The position numbers were made by a program, and so were the translations under genes. Source: Candidatus Methanorudis spinitermitis (lineage in GTDB: Archaea; Methanobacteriota; Methanobacteria; Methanobacteriales; Methanobacteriaceae). From it: 58,936 nucleotides of DNA. Location of the stretch: contig JAITUQ010000006.1 of assembly GCA_031286225.1 (NCBI GenBank), positions 1 through 58,936 of the forward strand, in the 5' to 3' direction. Positions 11,166 through 20,749 of the stretch are shown one piece after another (position 1 is the stretch's first letter; every line of letters starts with the position of its first letter). A model generated the notes under the pieces. It was given only the letters and a program-made list of their open reading frames with translations. It was not told the DNA's origin and ran no database searches.

Positions 11166-11503
11166 GCTTTTTCCTCTTTAGTTTTACTGGTCAAGTTATT
11201 AGGCTCACTTGTATTTTCATATTTTTTTTCATCTTCTTGGTAATAGTATGCATTTGCCATAGCATGAGCAAGGAATGGAGCTAATATGAAGTATATACCT
11301 GCAAGTAATGGTTGGTTCAGTCCAATTAAAGCCAAAACAGATGCAAGATCCATTACACCTAACATGTGCAATCTAACATAAATTACTTTATCCATCTCAT
11401 TATTAAGCTTTAAGATACCAATAGCAGTAATTACTATTAAAATAGCTGCAATGATTAGGATAATTGATCTAATGATTTCCATTACACTTGTATATTCAAA
11501 CAA
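11162..11503 (-). CDS. ehbC: Energy-converting hydrogenase B subunit C (MrpG-like), TTG start
   Basis: A 113-residue protein with three helices resembling MrpG ([22 protein letters not shown] segment) and a charged C-terminal tail. I choose the TTG at 11503 because AGGAGG lies seven bases before it and it falls one base after the ehbB stop. An upstream ATG at 11530 would overlap ehbB by 26 bases and place the Shine-Dalgarno inside the gene; an internal ATG at 11482 is also possible. Confidence 0.85.
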   Translation of the reverse strand: MFEYTSVMEIIRSIILIIAAILIVITAIGILKLNNEMDKVIYVRLHMLGVMDLASVLALIGLNQPLLAGIYFILAPFLAHAMANAYYYQEDEKKYENTSEPNNLTSKTKEEKA

Positions 11504-11504
11504 A

Positions 11505-11765
11505 TCAATTCCTCCTAAGAGCCATTGCAAAAGCTATTGTTCCAACTACTCCAAGTATCAGTAAAGCAAGAGCTATATCCTTATAAAAATCGATATTATG
11601 CATTTCTCCAACTATTACAAGGAGAACAGAAACACTTAATGAAAATGTAGCGATTCCAATAAGTCCCATAGCTATTGTCTTATGAGTAGTTATTCTAATA
11701 GCCGCAAACATGAATATTATTAGTGAAGCAATTAAAATATATTCTGAAATTACTAAAACGTCCAT
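11505..11765 (-). CDS. ehbB: Energy-converting hydrogenase B subunit B (MrpF-like)
   Basis: An 86-residue protein with three transmembrane helices, resembling MrpF/MnhF (AAIRITTHKTIAMGLIGIAT; the family has a conserved small polar loop after helix 1). The ATG at 11765 is preferred over a GTG nine bases upstream, since that GTGAT can serve as its ribosome-binding site. It is the second gene of the operon, 31 bases after ehbA. Confidence 0.85.
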   Translation of the reverse strand: MDVLVISEYILIASLIIFMFAAIRITTHKTIAMGLIGIATFSLSVSVLLVIVGEMHNIDFYKDIALALLILGVVGTIAFAMALRRN

Positions 11766-11796
11766 AATTATCACATTTTCATGATTTAAATCAAAC

Positions 11797-12111
11797 TTAT
11801 TCTAACATTTTTTTAATATATGGTTCAAATGGAATAACATCTTTTTTTTCTCTTGGAGCTATAATAGCTACTTTAATTATTTTTTTCCCCGAATCTAAAT
11901 CAATAGAAAGTGTTCCAGGAGTTAAAGTAATGCTATTAGCTAATATTGTTTGAGAAATAGGTCTTTCTAATACTGTATCAATATCCACTACAACAGGATC
12001 AATTTTTCCTCCTTTAATTATTCTAATAGTGACATCTATGGTAGATTTTATTATTTCATAAATTAAAACTATGAAATAAGCTATTCCATAAAAAATTCTT
12101 GTTAAAAACAT
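11797..12111 (-). CDS. ehbA: Energy-converting hydrogenase B subunit A (MrpE-like), first gene of the operon
   Basis: A 104-residue protein with an N-terminal membrane helix and a soluble part typical of MrpE/MnhE (SITLTPGTLSIDLDSGKKIIKV, compare the family motif ITLTPGTxxxD). GGAG lies eight bases before the ATG. It is the first gene of the ehb operon, which runs about 10 kb on the minus strand without an opposing gene. The upstream region holds a TATA-like box and a long dyad. Confidence 0.9.
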   Translation of the reverse strand: MFLTRIFYGIAYFIVLIYEIIKSTIDVTIRIIKGGKIDPVVVDIDTVLERPISQTILANSITLTPGTLSIDLDSGKKIIKVAIIAPREKKDVIPFEPYIKKMLE

Positions 12112-12166
12112 TTAATAAGCTCCATCATCAAATCAACTAGTTTTATTAATAAATTTTAACATGTTT

Positions 12167-12216
12167 AATCATGATATTATTTATTTACTATCATGATTAT
12201 TTATTATAAATCTTTC
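12167..12216 (-). promoter_or_regulatory. ehb operon promoter with 10-bp inverted repeat
   Basis: On the minus strand a purine-rich BRE-like element (GAAAGA, 12211-12216) adjoins a TATA-like TTTATAAT (12203-12210). Starting five bases downstream lie perfect 10-bp arms, AATCATGATA at 12167-12176 and TATCATGATT at 12189-12198, with a 12-base spacer. Each arm contains the smaller palindrome ATCATGAT. The expected start of transcription falls between or in the arms, so a regulator bound here would block or gate ehb. The transcription start itself is inferred. Confidence 0.5.
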
Positions 12217-12378
12217 TATAATGCATTAAAATTTTAATATCCACATTTATTAGAATGATTATATTAATAATAATCCTGTATTAATAATTTTAAAGTCATT
12301 ATATTATTAAAAATAAAAAATAATTTATTTTAATAGATATACTATAATTCTAGTTTATTTTTTATTAAATATTATAGT

Positions 12379-13086
12379 TTAATAAATTATTATCCAAATT
12401 AACTTTAATAACTCAATTATTTGTGGAATAGCTAATAATCCTAACAATATAATTAGGGCTACTCCAAAATTCTTATGAACTTTTTTGGAAGAAAATGGCT
12501 CAAATATTTTAAGTCCTGCAGGTGTGAAGGAATCCAAAATTAAATGACTTAAAAAGCCCAAAAATAATGGAAAAATTATCATCCTATAATCAAAAGGATA
12601 ATTTTGTAAAAATAATAAACTAATGACAAATAAAAAGATAAAAGGAAGTATAAACCTTTTATTTAGTGAAAAAACACCAAAAAACAAAACAATAATTCCA
12701 ATAGCAATTTTTTCAGAGATAGCTACTGAATTTAGATTAAATGAAAGAATAATCAAAGACTCAATGATTATTATTAAAGATATTAATATTGTTAAAATAG
12801 CTATTCCAAAAATTGAATGAGTAAAACCTCTGTGACTAGAAAAATAGAAGATCATAGCTAATAGACAAATCATTATTCCAATAAAATAAGGTAATTTTAG
12901 AAAGTAAAAAATTCCAAAAATTACAAGCCCTGTTATTATCTGCGTAAAAACATTGTTTTTTTTAACATCATGATCAAAATCTGGTAAACTAGCTCCAATT
13001 AATGTTAAAGCTAAAGAAATAGGATTTTGAAAAAATAATAATCCTAAAATAATTGCGAAAACTGTATGTCCTTTATAAGAAGATAT
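12379..13086 (-). CDS. YdjM/DUF457-type membrane metal-dependent hydrolase, non-canonical ATA start
   Basis: The reading frame is open from a TGA at 13099-13101 to the TAA at 12379, but the first ATG is at 12873. The missing N-terminus is clearly coding: it contains the family's conserved His in YKGHT and the GASLPDFDHD motif, followed by HRGFTHS and HLILDSFTPAG in the ATG part. A GGTGAT ribosome-binding site sits just before ATA at 13084-13086, with the same spacing as in argG. Thus either ATA is used as start (about 235 residues), the start codon has been lost, or there is a base error. About six membrane helices. The family is annotated as inner-membrane hydrolases linked to LexA-binding protein; function in archaea is unknown. 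Confidence 0.7.
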   Translation of the reverse strand: MSSYKGHTVFAIILGLLFFQNPISLALTLIGASLPDFDHDVKKNNVFTQIITGLVIFGIFYFLKLPYFIGIMICLLAMIFYFSSHRGFTHSIFGIAILTILISLIIIIESLIILSFNLNSVAISEKIAIGIIVLFFGVFSLNKRFILPFIFLFVISLLFLQNYPFDYRMIIFPLFLGFLSHLILDSFTPAGLKIFEPFSSKKVHKNFGVALIILLGLLAIPQIIELLKLIWIIIY

Positions 13087-13336
13087 AAAATCACCAAATC
13101 ATTGTAATATACAATATGGTAATTATATTAGTAAATTTATAATTATTGTTTTTCATAGCTTATGAAAAGTAATAGTGATTTAAAATTTTAATTATTAAAA
13201 AACTTCATGTAATATATATTTCATAATTATAATATATACTTCATAATTATAATATATATTTCTCAATAATACATATTTTCCTCAATGAATAATCCTTATG
13301 AAAATATTTGATAAATTCCAATAATAAAATATTCTT

Positions 13337-14206
13337 TTATTTACTTAATATAAAACCTGTTATTAAAGCGAAAATTAGCATAGAACTTGTCATTTCAATC
13401 AAGTGTGCAAATCGAACAGTATCTGGAAACAATACATTAGGAACAATTAAAACGATTGCTGTACATAGATATAATAAGGATAAACTTGTAATAAAATACT
13501 TTTTATTATTTTTAAACATCATCAAAAGGGGAACTCCTGCAGCACCAAATAAAATACCTCTGAAAATTTGGAATAAGAATATAAAAGAGTTTGTGTTAAA
13601 ATTAACAATTAATTGGTCTATGAAACTTACTAAAACTGCTGATCCTGAGTAAAAAATCCTTAATTCTGTAAATTGCCATGCAACATAATATCCAAATATA
13701 AAATACACAGCCATGTATATAAAACCTATTAAAACAAGTTTTAAAATTAATTTTCCATTAGCTACTTTTTGCAAGGTTTCATTAGTTTCTTTAGCTTTTT
13801 TAACTTCTTTTTCATTTTTGAAGAATTTAATAGCTAATGGTACAGTTACAAGCAAAGGAACCAATCCTGCTAATAAAATGATTAAAACATCTCCAGTTGT
13901 TAATGCTTCAAAAGCACTGCCAAAGAATAATGTTTCAATTTGTGTCATAAAATACTGAACAAAGAAAATAATTCCTATTAGAGTTAAACCAATTTTCCAT
14001 CCATTCCACTCAGACTTTTTAATTATATATACCATTACAAAACAAGTCCAAGCACTGCTAATTATTAAAAAAAGTATAGCTAAAGAGTCAGCTGAAGAAT
14101 TTAACTCTTTAAAAGTATTTGACCAAGGTAAAATGGCATTCATAAAGATAAATAAAAAGGAATATAGGAATACCAATGACAAAGATTTTGAAATCTCTTT
14201 AATCAT
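13337..14206 (-). CDS. Polytopic membrane protein of unknown function
   Basis: A 289-residue protein with eight or nine hydrophobic helices and one short charged loop (about residues 125-150, KNEKEVKKAKE). I recognise no transporter or enzyme signature. It stands alone on the minus strand with about 250-base AT-rich spacers on both sides, so it is probably transcribed by itself. The start is the first ATG after a long stop-rich stretch; no strong ribosome-binding site is visible. Confidence 0.65.
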   Translation of the reverse strand: MIKEISKSLSLVFLYSFLFIFMNAILPWSNTFKELNSSADSLAILFLIISSAWTCFVMVYIIKKSEWNGWKIGLTLIGIIFFVQYFMTQIETLFFGSAFEALTTGDVLIILLAGLVPLLVTVPLAIKFFKNEKEVKKAKETNETLQKVANGKLILKLVLIGFIYMAVYFIFGYYVAWQFTELRIFYSGSAVLVSFIDQLIVNFNTNSFIFLFQIFRGILFGAAGVPLLMMFKNNKKYFITSLSLLYLCTAIVLIVPNVLFPDTVRFAHLIEMTSSMLIFALITGFILSK

Positions 14207-14426
14207 ATTTTAGTCTCATAGAATAGTAATTTAATATAATAAATATCTTCTTAAATAATATATATTTTTATTATTATATAATTAATAAATATTTATTTAT
14301 TAAAATTATTTAATCTTTAAATTCATTTAACAAATTAAAAAAAAAATTTTATTTCTTTTATCAATAAAAAAATTTGTATTTATTCATAAAATAATCAAAT
14401 TGAAAACTAAAGTAGTTTTTTCTTCA

Positions 14427-15230
14427 CTATCCTCCAAAAGAAATAATGTCAAAATAGGATAAGAAGTATTTCATTTGTTTTAATGATTTTTTATAAGCTT
14501 CTTCAGTTGTTGATCCATTTGGACAAAGTACTTCACATGTAACAGCGGGAATATTTAAAATATTACACTCATCTTCAATTGCTCCTTGATAAGCACTTCC
14601 TGCATGATCATATGATAAAATTTCTGAGTGTGTTTTATTTGAAATATATTTACCAATGTGATAACTTTCAGGAGAAGGTTTCATGGTGCAAAAAATTCCT
14701 TCTTTCCCTGGATTACTGTTTGGAGCGGTAGAATGAAAATCAGCAACAGATATTATCTTTAATTCTTTTATTATCTTCATTATTGAATTACTTAAAGATC
14801 CATCTATGTTAGCTACTCTATTAAGGTCATCTGAATCAAACCATCTTGAATTGTACATAGTAGCTTTAGGAGCTGAAAAAGGAATAATATAGACAGTTCC
14901 ATTTAATGGAATATTTTCAAGTTCATTTATCAAAATTAATGAAGCTATTTGAGGAGGTAACTCATTTCCATGAATACCAGAGATTATCATTACACTAACT
15001 CCACCATCCCCAAACTTTATTAAAGGTGTTCCTTTTATAGCTTCTCTTAAAACTTTTTTTGAACTTATAGTATTAGGAATATTGTCGAAAACAGCTGGAT
15101 TGGCAGAGATATATCCTCCTGATTCTTTAGAAATATGGCGTATATTAAAATCAAGCTTCTTTTTAGAAGTGTTCAAAATTTTCTCTGAAATTTTTTTGAC
15201 TGTTTTTGTGTTAAAATATGATATTGGCAT
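14427..15230 (-). CDS. Succinylglutamate desuccinylase/aspartoacylase-family zinc hydrolase
   Basis: A 267-residue member of the AstE/AspA branch of M14 metallopeptidases. Zinc and catalytic motifs are visible: GIHGNE (about 86-91), DLNR (about 134-137), ADFHS (about 163-167) and a late TCEV with the catalytic Glu (about 232-235). It should hydrolyse an amide bond of a small acylated amino acid or peptide; the substrate is not predictable from sequence. No signal peptide. An AGGTGTTTAAATG context supports the start. Monocistronic by spacing. Confidence 0.82.
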   Translation of the reverse strand: MPISYFNTKTVKKISEKILNTSKKKLDFNIRHISKESGGYISANPAVFDNIPNTISSKKVLREAIKGTPLIKFGDGGVSVMIISGIHGNELPPQIASLILINELENIPLNGTVYIIPFSAPKATMYNSRWFDSDDLNRVANIDGSLSNSIMKIIKELKIISVADFHSTAPNSNPGKEGIFCTMKPSPESYHIGKYISNKTHSEILSYDHAGSAYQGAIEDECNILNIPAVTCEVLCPNGSTTEEAYKKSLKQMKYFLSYFDIISFGG

Positions 15231-16044
15231 TTAAACACCTTAAAATTAGGGAATTAATCTTCTTTTTATTTATTCTCACTAGTTCTAAAAATAGCTAATC
15301 TTATTTTAAATTTGTTATTTTAGAGACATATCAATGTAAATTGAATATATATGCTCTAATTTTAGATTAAATAATTAAATGCAGTAAATGAAATTATAGG
15401 TTTTAAATATATACTTCTTGTTTAATGGGACATAAATACTTTTACAAACTATTTTATGAAAATCTCCATAATATCGAAGTGTTTTTAAAAAACACAGTAA
15501 ATAATGAATATTATATTATTTTCTTTAGATTTATTTAATAAATGATTTTTTACTTTTTAATTAATAATGATAATTACATAAATAAAAATAAGCAATCAAT
15601 ATTCTTAAAATTGAATATTCACTTATATATAATGAATCCTTGATTATGTATTTTATACATTTATAAAAATAATCATTATCTTTAATTTGTATAAAATCAA
15701 TTTTCATTTTGAAAAGGTGAATAATATTTATAATATTAAAATAATATTATTATTTAATAAAAAAAATTAATCTTAGATTAACCCCTATTTTACAGAATAT
15801 CTATTGAAAAATAGTTAAATAGCTGATATTTATCATATACTCATTATTTTAAATTAATACAAATAATTAAAATCTTTTTGATTTTATATTAGCATATAAA
15901 TAAATATGCTGTCAATTATAGATTCTTCTGATTTTTATAGTTGTAAATAAATAAATATGTTGGTAACTTAAAGTTAGAAATTATTAATATTATCAAATAT
16001 GTAATAGCTAATATTATTTCAAAAAAGATTATGATGGTGATTTA
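15231..16044. other. 814-base intergenic region between divergent genes, with palindromes before argG
   Basis: No gene seen. Two perfect dyads stand out: GTGTTTTTAAAAAACAC at 15479-15495, and AGCATAT-6-ATATGCT at 15891-15910. The latter is followed at about 15945-15965 by a related imperfect copy (TTGTAAATAAATAAATATG). They lie about 135 and 80-100 bases before the argG ATG and could be regulator sites or promoter parts. A GGTGA ribosome-binding site precedes argG at about 16035. Confidence 0.45.
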
Positions 16045-17220
16045 ATGGATAAAGTAGTTCTTGCATTTAGTGGTGGATTAGATACTACGGTTTGTGTGAG
16101 ATTATTAGAAGAAAACTATAATTTAGAAGTTGTAACAGTTTGTGTGGATGTTGGTCAGCCAAAAGAAGAAGTTAAAAAAGCTGAAGAAGCTGCAAAACAA
16201 TTAAATGTTAAAAAACATTATACTATTGATGGGAAAGATGAATTTGCAAATGATTATATAAGTAAAGGAATTAAAGCAAATGCTGTTTATGAAGGATATC
16301 CATTAAGTACAGCTATTGCTCGCCCATTAATAGCTATGAAAACTATAGAAATAGCTGAGAAAGAAGAAGCATCAGCTATTGCTCATGGATGCACAGGAAA
16401 AGGCAATGATCAATTTAGGTTTGAAGCTGTAATTCGGTCAATGTCAGATTTTGACATAATAGCTCCTATCCGAGAGTTAAATCTTACAAGAACTGAAGAG
16501 ATAGATTATGCAAAAAAACACAAGATTCCACTTTCTCCTGATAAAATGTACAGTATAGATGAAAATATTTGGGGACGGTCAATAGAAGGAAGTATTCTTG
16601 AAGACCCAGCAAATGAACCACCTGAAGAAATTTACCAGTGGACTGCTTCACCTAGAAATGCTAATGAAAATCCTGAAAAAGTCGTAGTTGAATTTGAAGA
16701 AGGAATTCCAGTAGCTATTAATGGGAAATTAATGCCACTTCTTGATTTAATTACTGTAGCTAATGAAATTGCTGGAAAAAACGGTGTTGGAAGAATTGAT
16801 ACTATAGAAAATCGTATGATTGGGCTTAAAAGTAGGGAAATATATGAAGTCCCAGGAGCTATTTTACTGATTAAAGCTCATCAAGCTTTAGAAGAATTAG
16901 TGCTTACAAAAGATGAGCTATTATTTGCAGAATTTATGAGTACTAAATATGCGGATTTAGTTTACTCTGCATTATGGCATGAACCACTTAGAGAAGATAT
17001 GGATCAAGCTATTGATTACATGCAAAGAAGAGTTTGTGGGAAAGTAGTAATGAAACTATTTAAAGGTTCAATAATACCATTATCCAGAAAATCCAACTAT
17101 AGTTTACATGATATTGAACAGATTAGTTTCGAAGATAAGGAAAACGATCAAAAAGAAGTTGAAGGTATGATAAAATACCATGGTCTTCAAGCAAACATCT
17201 ACCAAAAGTTGAACAGATAA
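16045..17220 (+). CDS. argG: Argininosuccinate synthase
   Basis: A 391-residue enzyme that condenses citrulline and aspartate with ATP to argininosuccinate, the penultimate arginine step. It has the N-type ATP pyrophosphatase loop SGGLDT at residues 9-14, and the citrulline/aspartate-binding segments [14 protein letters not shown] (about 113-126) and [13 protein letters not shown] (about 173-185). Full length for the family. GGTGA lies nine bases upstream of the ATG. It stands alone; upstream palindromes may be control sites. No other arginine gene is in the window. Confidence 0.97.
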   Translation: MDKVVLAFSGGLDTTVCVRLLEENYNLEVVTVCVDVGQPKEEVKKAEEAAKQLNVKKHYTIDGKDEFANDYISKGIKANAVYEGYPLSTAIARPLIAMKTIEIAEKEEASAIAHGCTGKGNDQFRFEAVIRSMSDFDIIAPIRELNLTRTEEIDYAKKHKIPLSPDKMYSIDENIWGRSIEGSILEDPANEPPEEIYQWTASPRNANENPEKVVVEFEEGIPVAINGKLMPLLDLITVANEIAGKNGVGRIDTIENRMIGLKSREIYEVPGAILLIKAHQALEELVLTKDELLFAEFMSTKYADLVYSALWHEPLREDMDQAIDYMQRRVCGKVVMKLFKGSIIPLSRKSNYSLHDIEQISFEDKENDQKEVEGMIKYHGLQANIYQKLNR

Positions 17221-17362
17221 AAATCATAGCTATTAAGTTTTTACAATTTTTATGGATGAAATCATAGCTATTAAATCTAGGGATATCTAAAATATAGGAT
17301 AAAAATCCATGTGTGGTAATTGTCATGTTAAATTTTAATAAAAATACATACATAATATAATC

Positions 17363-17497
17363 ATGTCAAATGAAGTCAAAGATTTTGTGGTTGGAAAAGA
17401 TGTTAAATGCCCTATTTGTGGTGGAGAAATGAAAAAATCTGGATCACAAAAAGGAAAATCAAAATTTTGTTGTGTGTTATGTGGATATGAATTATAA
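17363..17497 (+). CDS. Small two-CxxC zinc-finger protein (44 residues)
   Basis: A 44-codon frame with clear protein character: CPICGG at residues 16-21 and CCVLCGYE near the C-terminus form a zinc ribbon. No ribosome-binding site is present, but TA-rich DNA about 25-30 bases upstream could give a leaderless transcript. It follows argG by 142 bases on the same strand. Function unknown; such miniature zinc ribbons are common in archaea. Confidence 0.7.
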   Translation: MSNEVKDFVVGKDVKCPICGGEMKKSGSQKGKSKFCCVLCGYEL

Positions 17498-17962
17498 AAA
17501 ACTCAATTACTATTAAAGATTAAACTATGTATTAGAAATTTTTAAAGAGAAAACTAATGAGTTTAAAATTATTCTTTATTTTTTGAAATATATCCTGAAA
17601 GAAAATATTATAATCAATGCAGGATTAAATATTATTTTATTTCCAAAAAAATCCATATTATAATCCTTAATTTTCATATAAAATTTAATTATTTTATTTA
17701 TTAAAAAAATATATTTTATATTTATCTAAATTAAGAAATAAATAAGTATAAAAATTTTTAAAGATTATCATTATTAAAACTTTGTTTTCAGGACTATAGC
17801 TATTTAAAATAAATATTTATAAAAATAATGAACAAATCTTATAAAATTAAGAAAATTCGTTTTTTTTTTAACTGTAAAATCAAGATTTCCGTTTAAAATT
17901 ATTTTTCTCTTTATTATAATGATATAATTGAAAAATTAATACCTATCATTGCTAAATTCATT
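17498..17962. other. 465-base gap, nothing recognisable
   Basis: AT-rich spacer between the zinc-finger gene and the convergent antiporter gene. It has long T and A runs (for example around 17858-17870) that could terminate transcription from either side, and one TAGCTA word near 17798. No reading frame, repeat or RNA structure convinced me. Confidence 0.5.
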
Positions 17963-19144
17963 TCATGCTAATAAGTTAAGTTTTTTAGCAACGGTTTTTA
18001 AGGTAGTTCCTTTTGTTATAACTGAAATAATTGTAATGAAAAATACTATGTTAAATATCACAGGAGCTTCGGGAATACCTGCAACTAAAGGATAAGTAGC
18101 AAAAACTATAGGTACTGCTCCTTTGATTCCAGTCCATGAAATAAATATTTTATTTTTAAGTTTGACCTTAAAAGGTATTAATGAAGTAAAAACAGCCACT
18201 GGCCTTGAAATGAAGATCATTGCAAATGTTATTGCTAAACTTATTCCTCCTGTTTTAAGTAATTGTTCTGGAAAAACGAAAAGTCCAAGAACAATAAACA
18301 TGATGATTTGTGTTAACCATCCCATTCCATCAAAGAAACTTATTTGTGACTCTTTATTTGGAATTTTACTGTTTCCAATAAGAAGTGCAGCTATATATAC
18401 TGCTAAAAAGCCATTTGCTCCAATTAGTTCTGCACAAGAAAATGTTAATATAGCTAAAGATATTAACAATACAGGATATAATCCATCAATATCTAAATTC
18501 ACTTTTTCAACTAATTTCGATGACATTTTTCCAGAAAGATATCCTATTATTGATCCAAGGGCAAGTGATTGGATAAACATGAGAATTGCATTTAAAATTG
18601 AAGTTGTTGGATGAAGCATCAAAAACAAAAAGGTGATAGTCAAAATGTATGCCATTGGATCGTTTGTCGCACTTTCTAATTCAAGAATATTTGATAAATC
18701 ATCCTTTAATTTTATTTCACCTGATTTAAATATTGAAAAAACAGCTGCAGCATCAGTTGAAGATACAACAGATCCAATTAAAAAAGATAATATTAAATCA
18801 AAACCAATTATGAAATGAATAAATAACCCTGTTACAAAGGCAGTTATTAAAACTCCAAAAGTTGAAAGTGAAACTCCAATCGATGCTATTGGTTTCATTT
18901 TTTTGATATCTGTATCTAAACCTCCTGAAAACATGATTATAATTAATACAAATATACTTATATTTTGTATTGTAGTATAATTCTGGATTGATGGTTCAAA
19001 AACAGCTGTTAAATCTAAAAAAAGACCTATTAACAAAAAAAGTATTAATGTTGGAATATCCAAAAGAGAAGTTACCCTACTTAAAATAACACTTATAAAA
19101 AGTAAAATTCCAACACCTAATAAAATATATTCAATTCCAATCAT
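17963..19144 (-). CDS. Na+(K+)/H+ antiporter, CPA family
   Basis: A membrane protein of about 393 residues with 11-13 helices, of the NhaP/KefB-like cation:proton antiporter type. The VSSTDAAAVFSI segment holds the Asp of the TD ion-binding motif, and the later FLLIGLFLDLTAVFEP, SAELIGANGFLAVYIAALLIGN and WTGIKGAVPIVFATYPL stretches fit the family. I start at the ATG at 19144 (AGGAT upstream) rather than the frame's earlier ATG at 19180. No TrkA-C regulatory domain follows. The gene is 44 bases downstream of the pseudomurein-binding protein and may be cotranscribed. Confidence 0.87.
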   Translation of the reverse strand: MIGIEYILLGVGILLFISVILSRVTSLLDIPTLILFLLIGLFLDLTAVFEPSIQNYTTIQNISIFVLIIIMFSGGLDTDIKKMKPIASIGVSLSTFGVLITAFVTGLFIHFIIGFDLILSFLIGSVVSSTDAAAVFSIFKSGEIKLKDDLSNILELESATNDPMAYILTITFLFLMLHPTTSILNAILMFIQSLALGSIIGYLSGKMSSKLVEKVNLDIDGLYPVLLISLAILTFSCAELIGANGFLAVYIAALLIGNSKIPNKESQISFFDGMGWLTQIIMFIVLGLFVFPEQLLKTGGISLAITFAMIFISRPVAVFTSLIPFKVKLKNKIFISWTGIKGAVPIVFATYPLVAGIPEAPVIFNIVFFITIISVITKGTTLKTVAKKLNLLA

Positions 19145-19188
19145 TATTAATATCCTATTAAAAAATAAAATTATTGACAAAATAAAGT

Positions 19189-20403
19189 TTAAAACCTTAT
19201 TTCATCATATTTTCCATGTATTGTATAAGAGGTCCAGCTATTAATCACACCAAGGGTATTTCTTGAACTTGTTGGGTCAGCTACTGTCCATACGTCATTT
19301 ACTAGGAGTTGAGCCCAAACATGCCCATATGTACTTCCACTTATAAATTTACATTCGCCATGAACATATCGAGCAGCTATTCCAGATGCACGGGATAAAG
19401 CTATAAGTAAATGACTTTGATCTACACAGTTTCCTGATTTTTTAGACAATGTATCTTTAGCCCCAGACCTTGTATTGTAGTAAAAAACATAGTCGATATT
19501 GTTTCTCACCCAATTGAAAATAGCTGTTGCTTTTTGAAGATTTGTGCTGGAATTTTTAGTTATTTCAATAGCTAATGACTGTATTAAACTATCATCTACT
19601 TGACAGTTTTTTGTTGCTTTAAGATAGTCTTCTAAAGACCCATTAACATATAAATCATTTAAAGCTTTACTAGAAACAGTATCAGGTCTAAGATACTTTG
19701 GTAAATATTTATTAACTGAACTAGTTTTTTTAATGTTTAATGTTATAGTATTAGCTAGCTTATTATTTTTCATTCCACCTAGTATTTTTATAAAGCTATG
19801 GATTGTTGTTTGATATTGCATCTTACCTAATGATACTGAAACAAAGTTAGGAGCAATATTGTACTTATTTATGAAGCTAACTACTCGGTTAGTATAATCA
19901 TAGTAATTTTTAAGTGAAATTTTTCCTTTAATGTTAGTTCCTGCTGGTTTTGCTGGATTATTTACATCATATTTAATAGTTACCTGAGAACTACTTTTTT
20001 TGTACTTATATTGGATTGTTTTTGCTAATAAATACATAAATTCTGGCATAGAAAATTTATAATCATCTATAGTTACATAATTAGGTAATTTACCATTTTT
20101 TGAAATGAATGTATCAACATTTTTAGAAGCATTAATAATACTGCTTTGTGAAAGCTTCACTGGTCGATCTTCTTCACCAGAAGCTAAAATACTGTTTTTA
20201 GAATCATTAAATTTTTCACAGTCATTTTCAGTAGCTTTGTTAATTTCTTTATTTAGAGAATCATCTAAATCTTCAGATAATTCTCCCACTAAATTATAAT
20301 TATTATATATGTCATCACTAACATTGCTAGCATAACTTGCAGATAGACTAATGAAAAAAACAAGAGTCACTGCTAAAAGCAATGTTTTATTTTTTATCGT
20401 AAT
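19189..20403 (-). CDS. Secreted pseudomurein-binding transglutaminase-like endoisopeptidase
   Basis: A protein of about 404 residues with an N-terminal signal segment (LLLAVTLVFFISLSASYAS). Two pseudomurein-binding repeats follow (NGKLPNYVTIDDYKFSMPEFMYLLAKTIQ, about 90-130, and a second around 180-215). The C-terminal transglutaminase-like domain has the catalytic Cys in KSGNCVDQSHLL, His in YGHVWAQL and Asp in WTVADPTS. This is the layout of pseudomurein endoisopeptidases (PeiW/PeiP type), so a role in wall turnover or lysis is likely. No ATG fits: GAGGTGG is correctly spaced before ATT at 20401-20403, whereas the first standard candidate, TTG at 20382, is 24 bases from it and would clip the charged start of the signal. 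Confidence 0.85.
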   Translation of the reverse strand: MTIKNKTLLLAVTLVFFISLSASYASNVSDDIYNNYNLVGELSEDLDDSLNKEINKATENDCEKFNDSKNSILASGEEDRPVKLSQSSIINASKNVDTFISKNGKLPNYVTIDDYKFSMPEFMYLLAKTIQYKYKKSSSQVTIKYDVNNPAKPAGTNIKGKISLKNYYDYTNRVVSFINKYNIAPNFVSVSLGKMQYQTTIHSFIKILGGMKNNKLANTITLNIKKTSSVNKYLPKYLRPDTVSSKALNDLYVNGSLEDYLKATKNCQVDDSLIQSLAIEITKNSSTNLQKATAIFNWVRNNIDYVFYYNTRSGAKDTLSKKSGNCVDQSHLLIALSRASGIAARYVHGECKFISGSTYGHVWAQLLVNDVWTVADPTSSRNTLGVINSWTSYTIHGKYDEIRF

Positions 20404-20749
20404 TTTTCCACCTCATTTTATTCCACTATAAAATATATCCATATTTCCTCACATTTTAATGAATATATATTATTTTGGACATTCTAATGTTACAACTTAA
20501 TAGGATATAAAAGTATCTAAAATACTATAAATAAAAAAATATTATCTTAAATATTAATTTAATATAAAAAAAACTATTATTTCATAAAATAAACCTTTAA
20601 TGTATAAAATTTAAAATTAGTCGAGAATTATAGAAAAGCTTGAATATACATTGAAAAATATAAAAAAAAGTAATGATAAATTTCAAAAAAAATTAAAAAT
20701 AGTTTAAAAAATAATAAAAAAATAAAATAGTATTTATATCCTAAAAATG
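20404..20749. other. 346-base gap, promoter region of the wall enzyme
   Basis: AT-rich DNA between the pseudomurein-binding gene and the next upstream gene of the same orientation. The GAGGTGG ribosome-binding site for the downstream gene is at about 20407-20413. No other gene or repeat was found; the promoter is probably in the first 100 bases but I cannot place it. Confidence 0.45.

Noticed and set aside
17123..17353. 76-codon minus-strand frame over the end of argG
   Set aside because: Overlaps conserved argG codons on the opposite strand and has no protein-family character.
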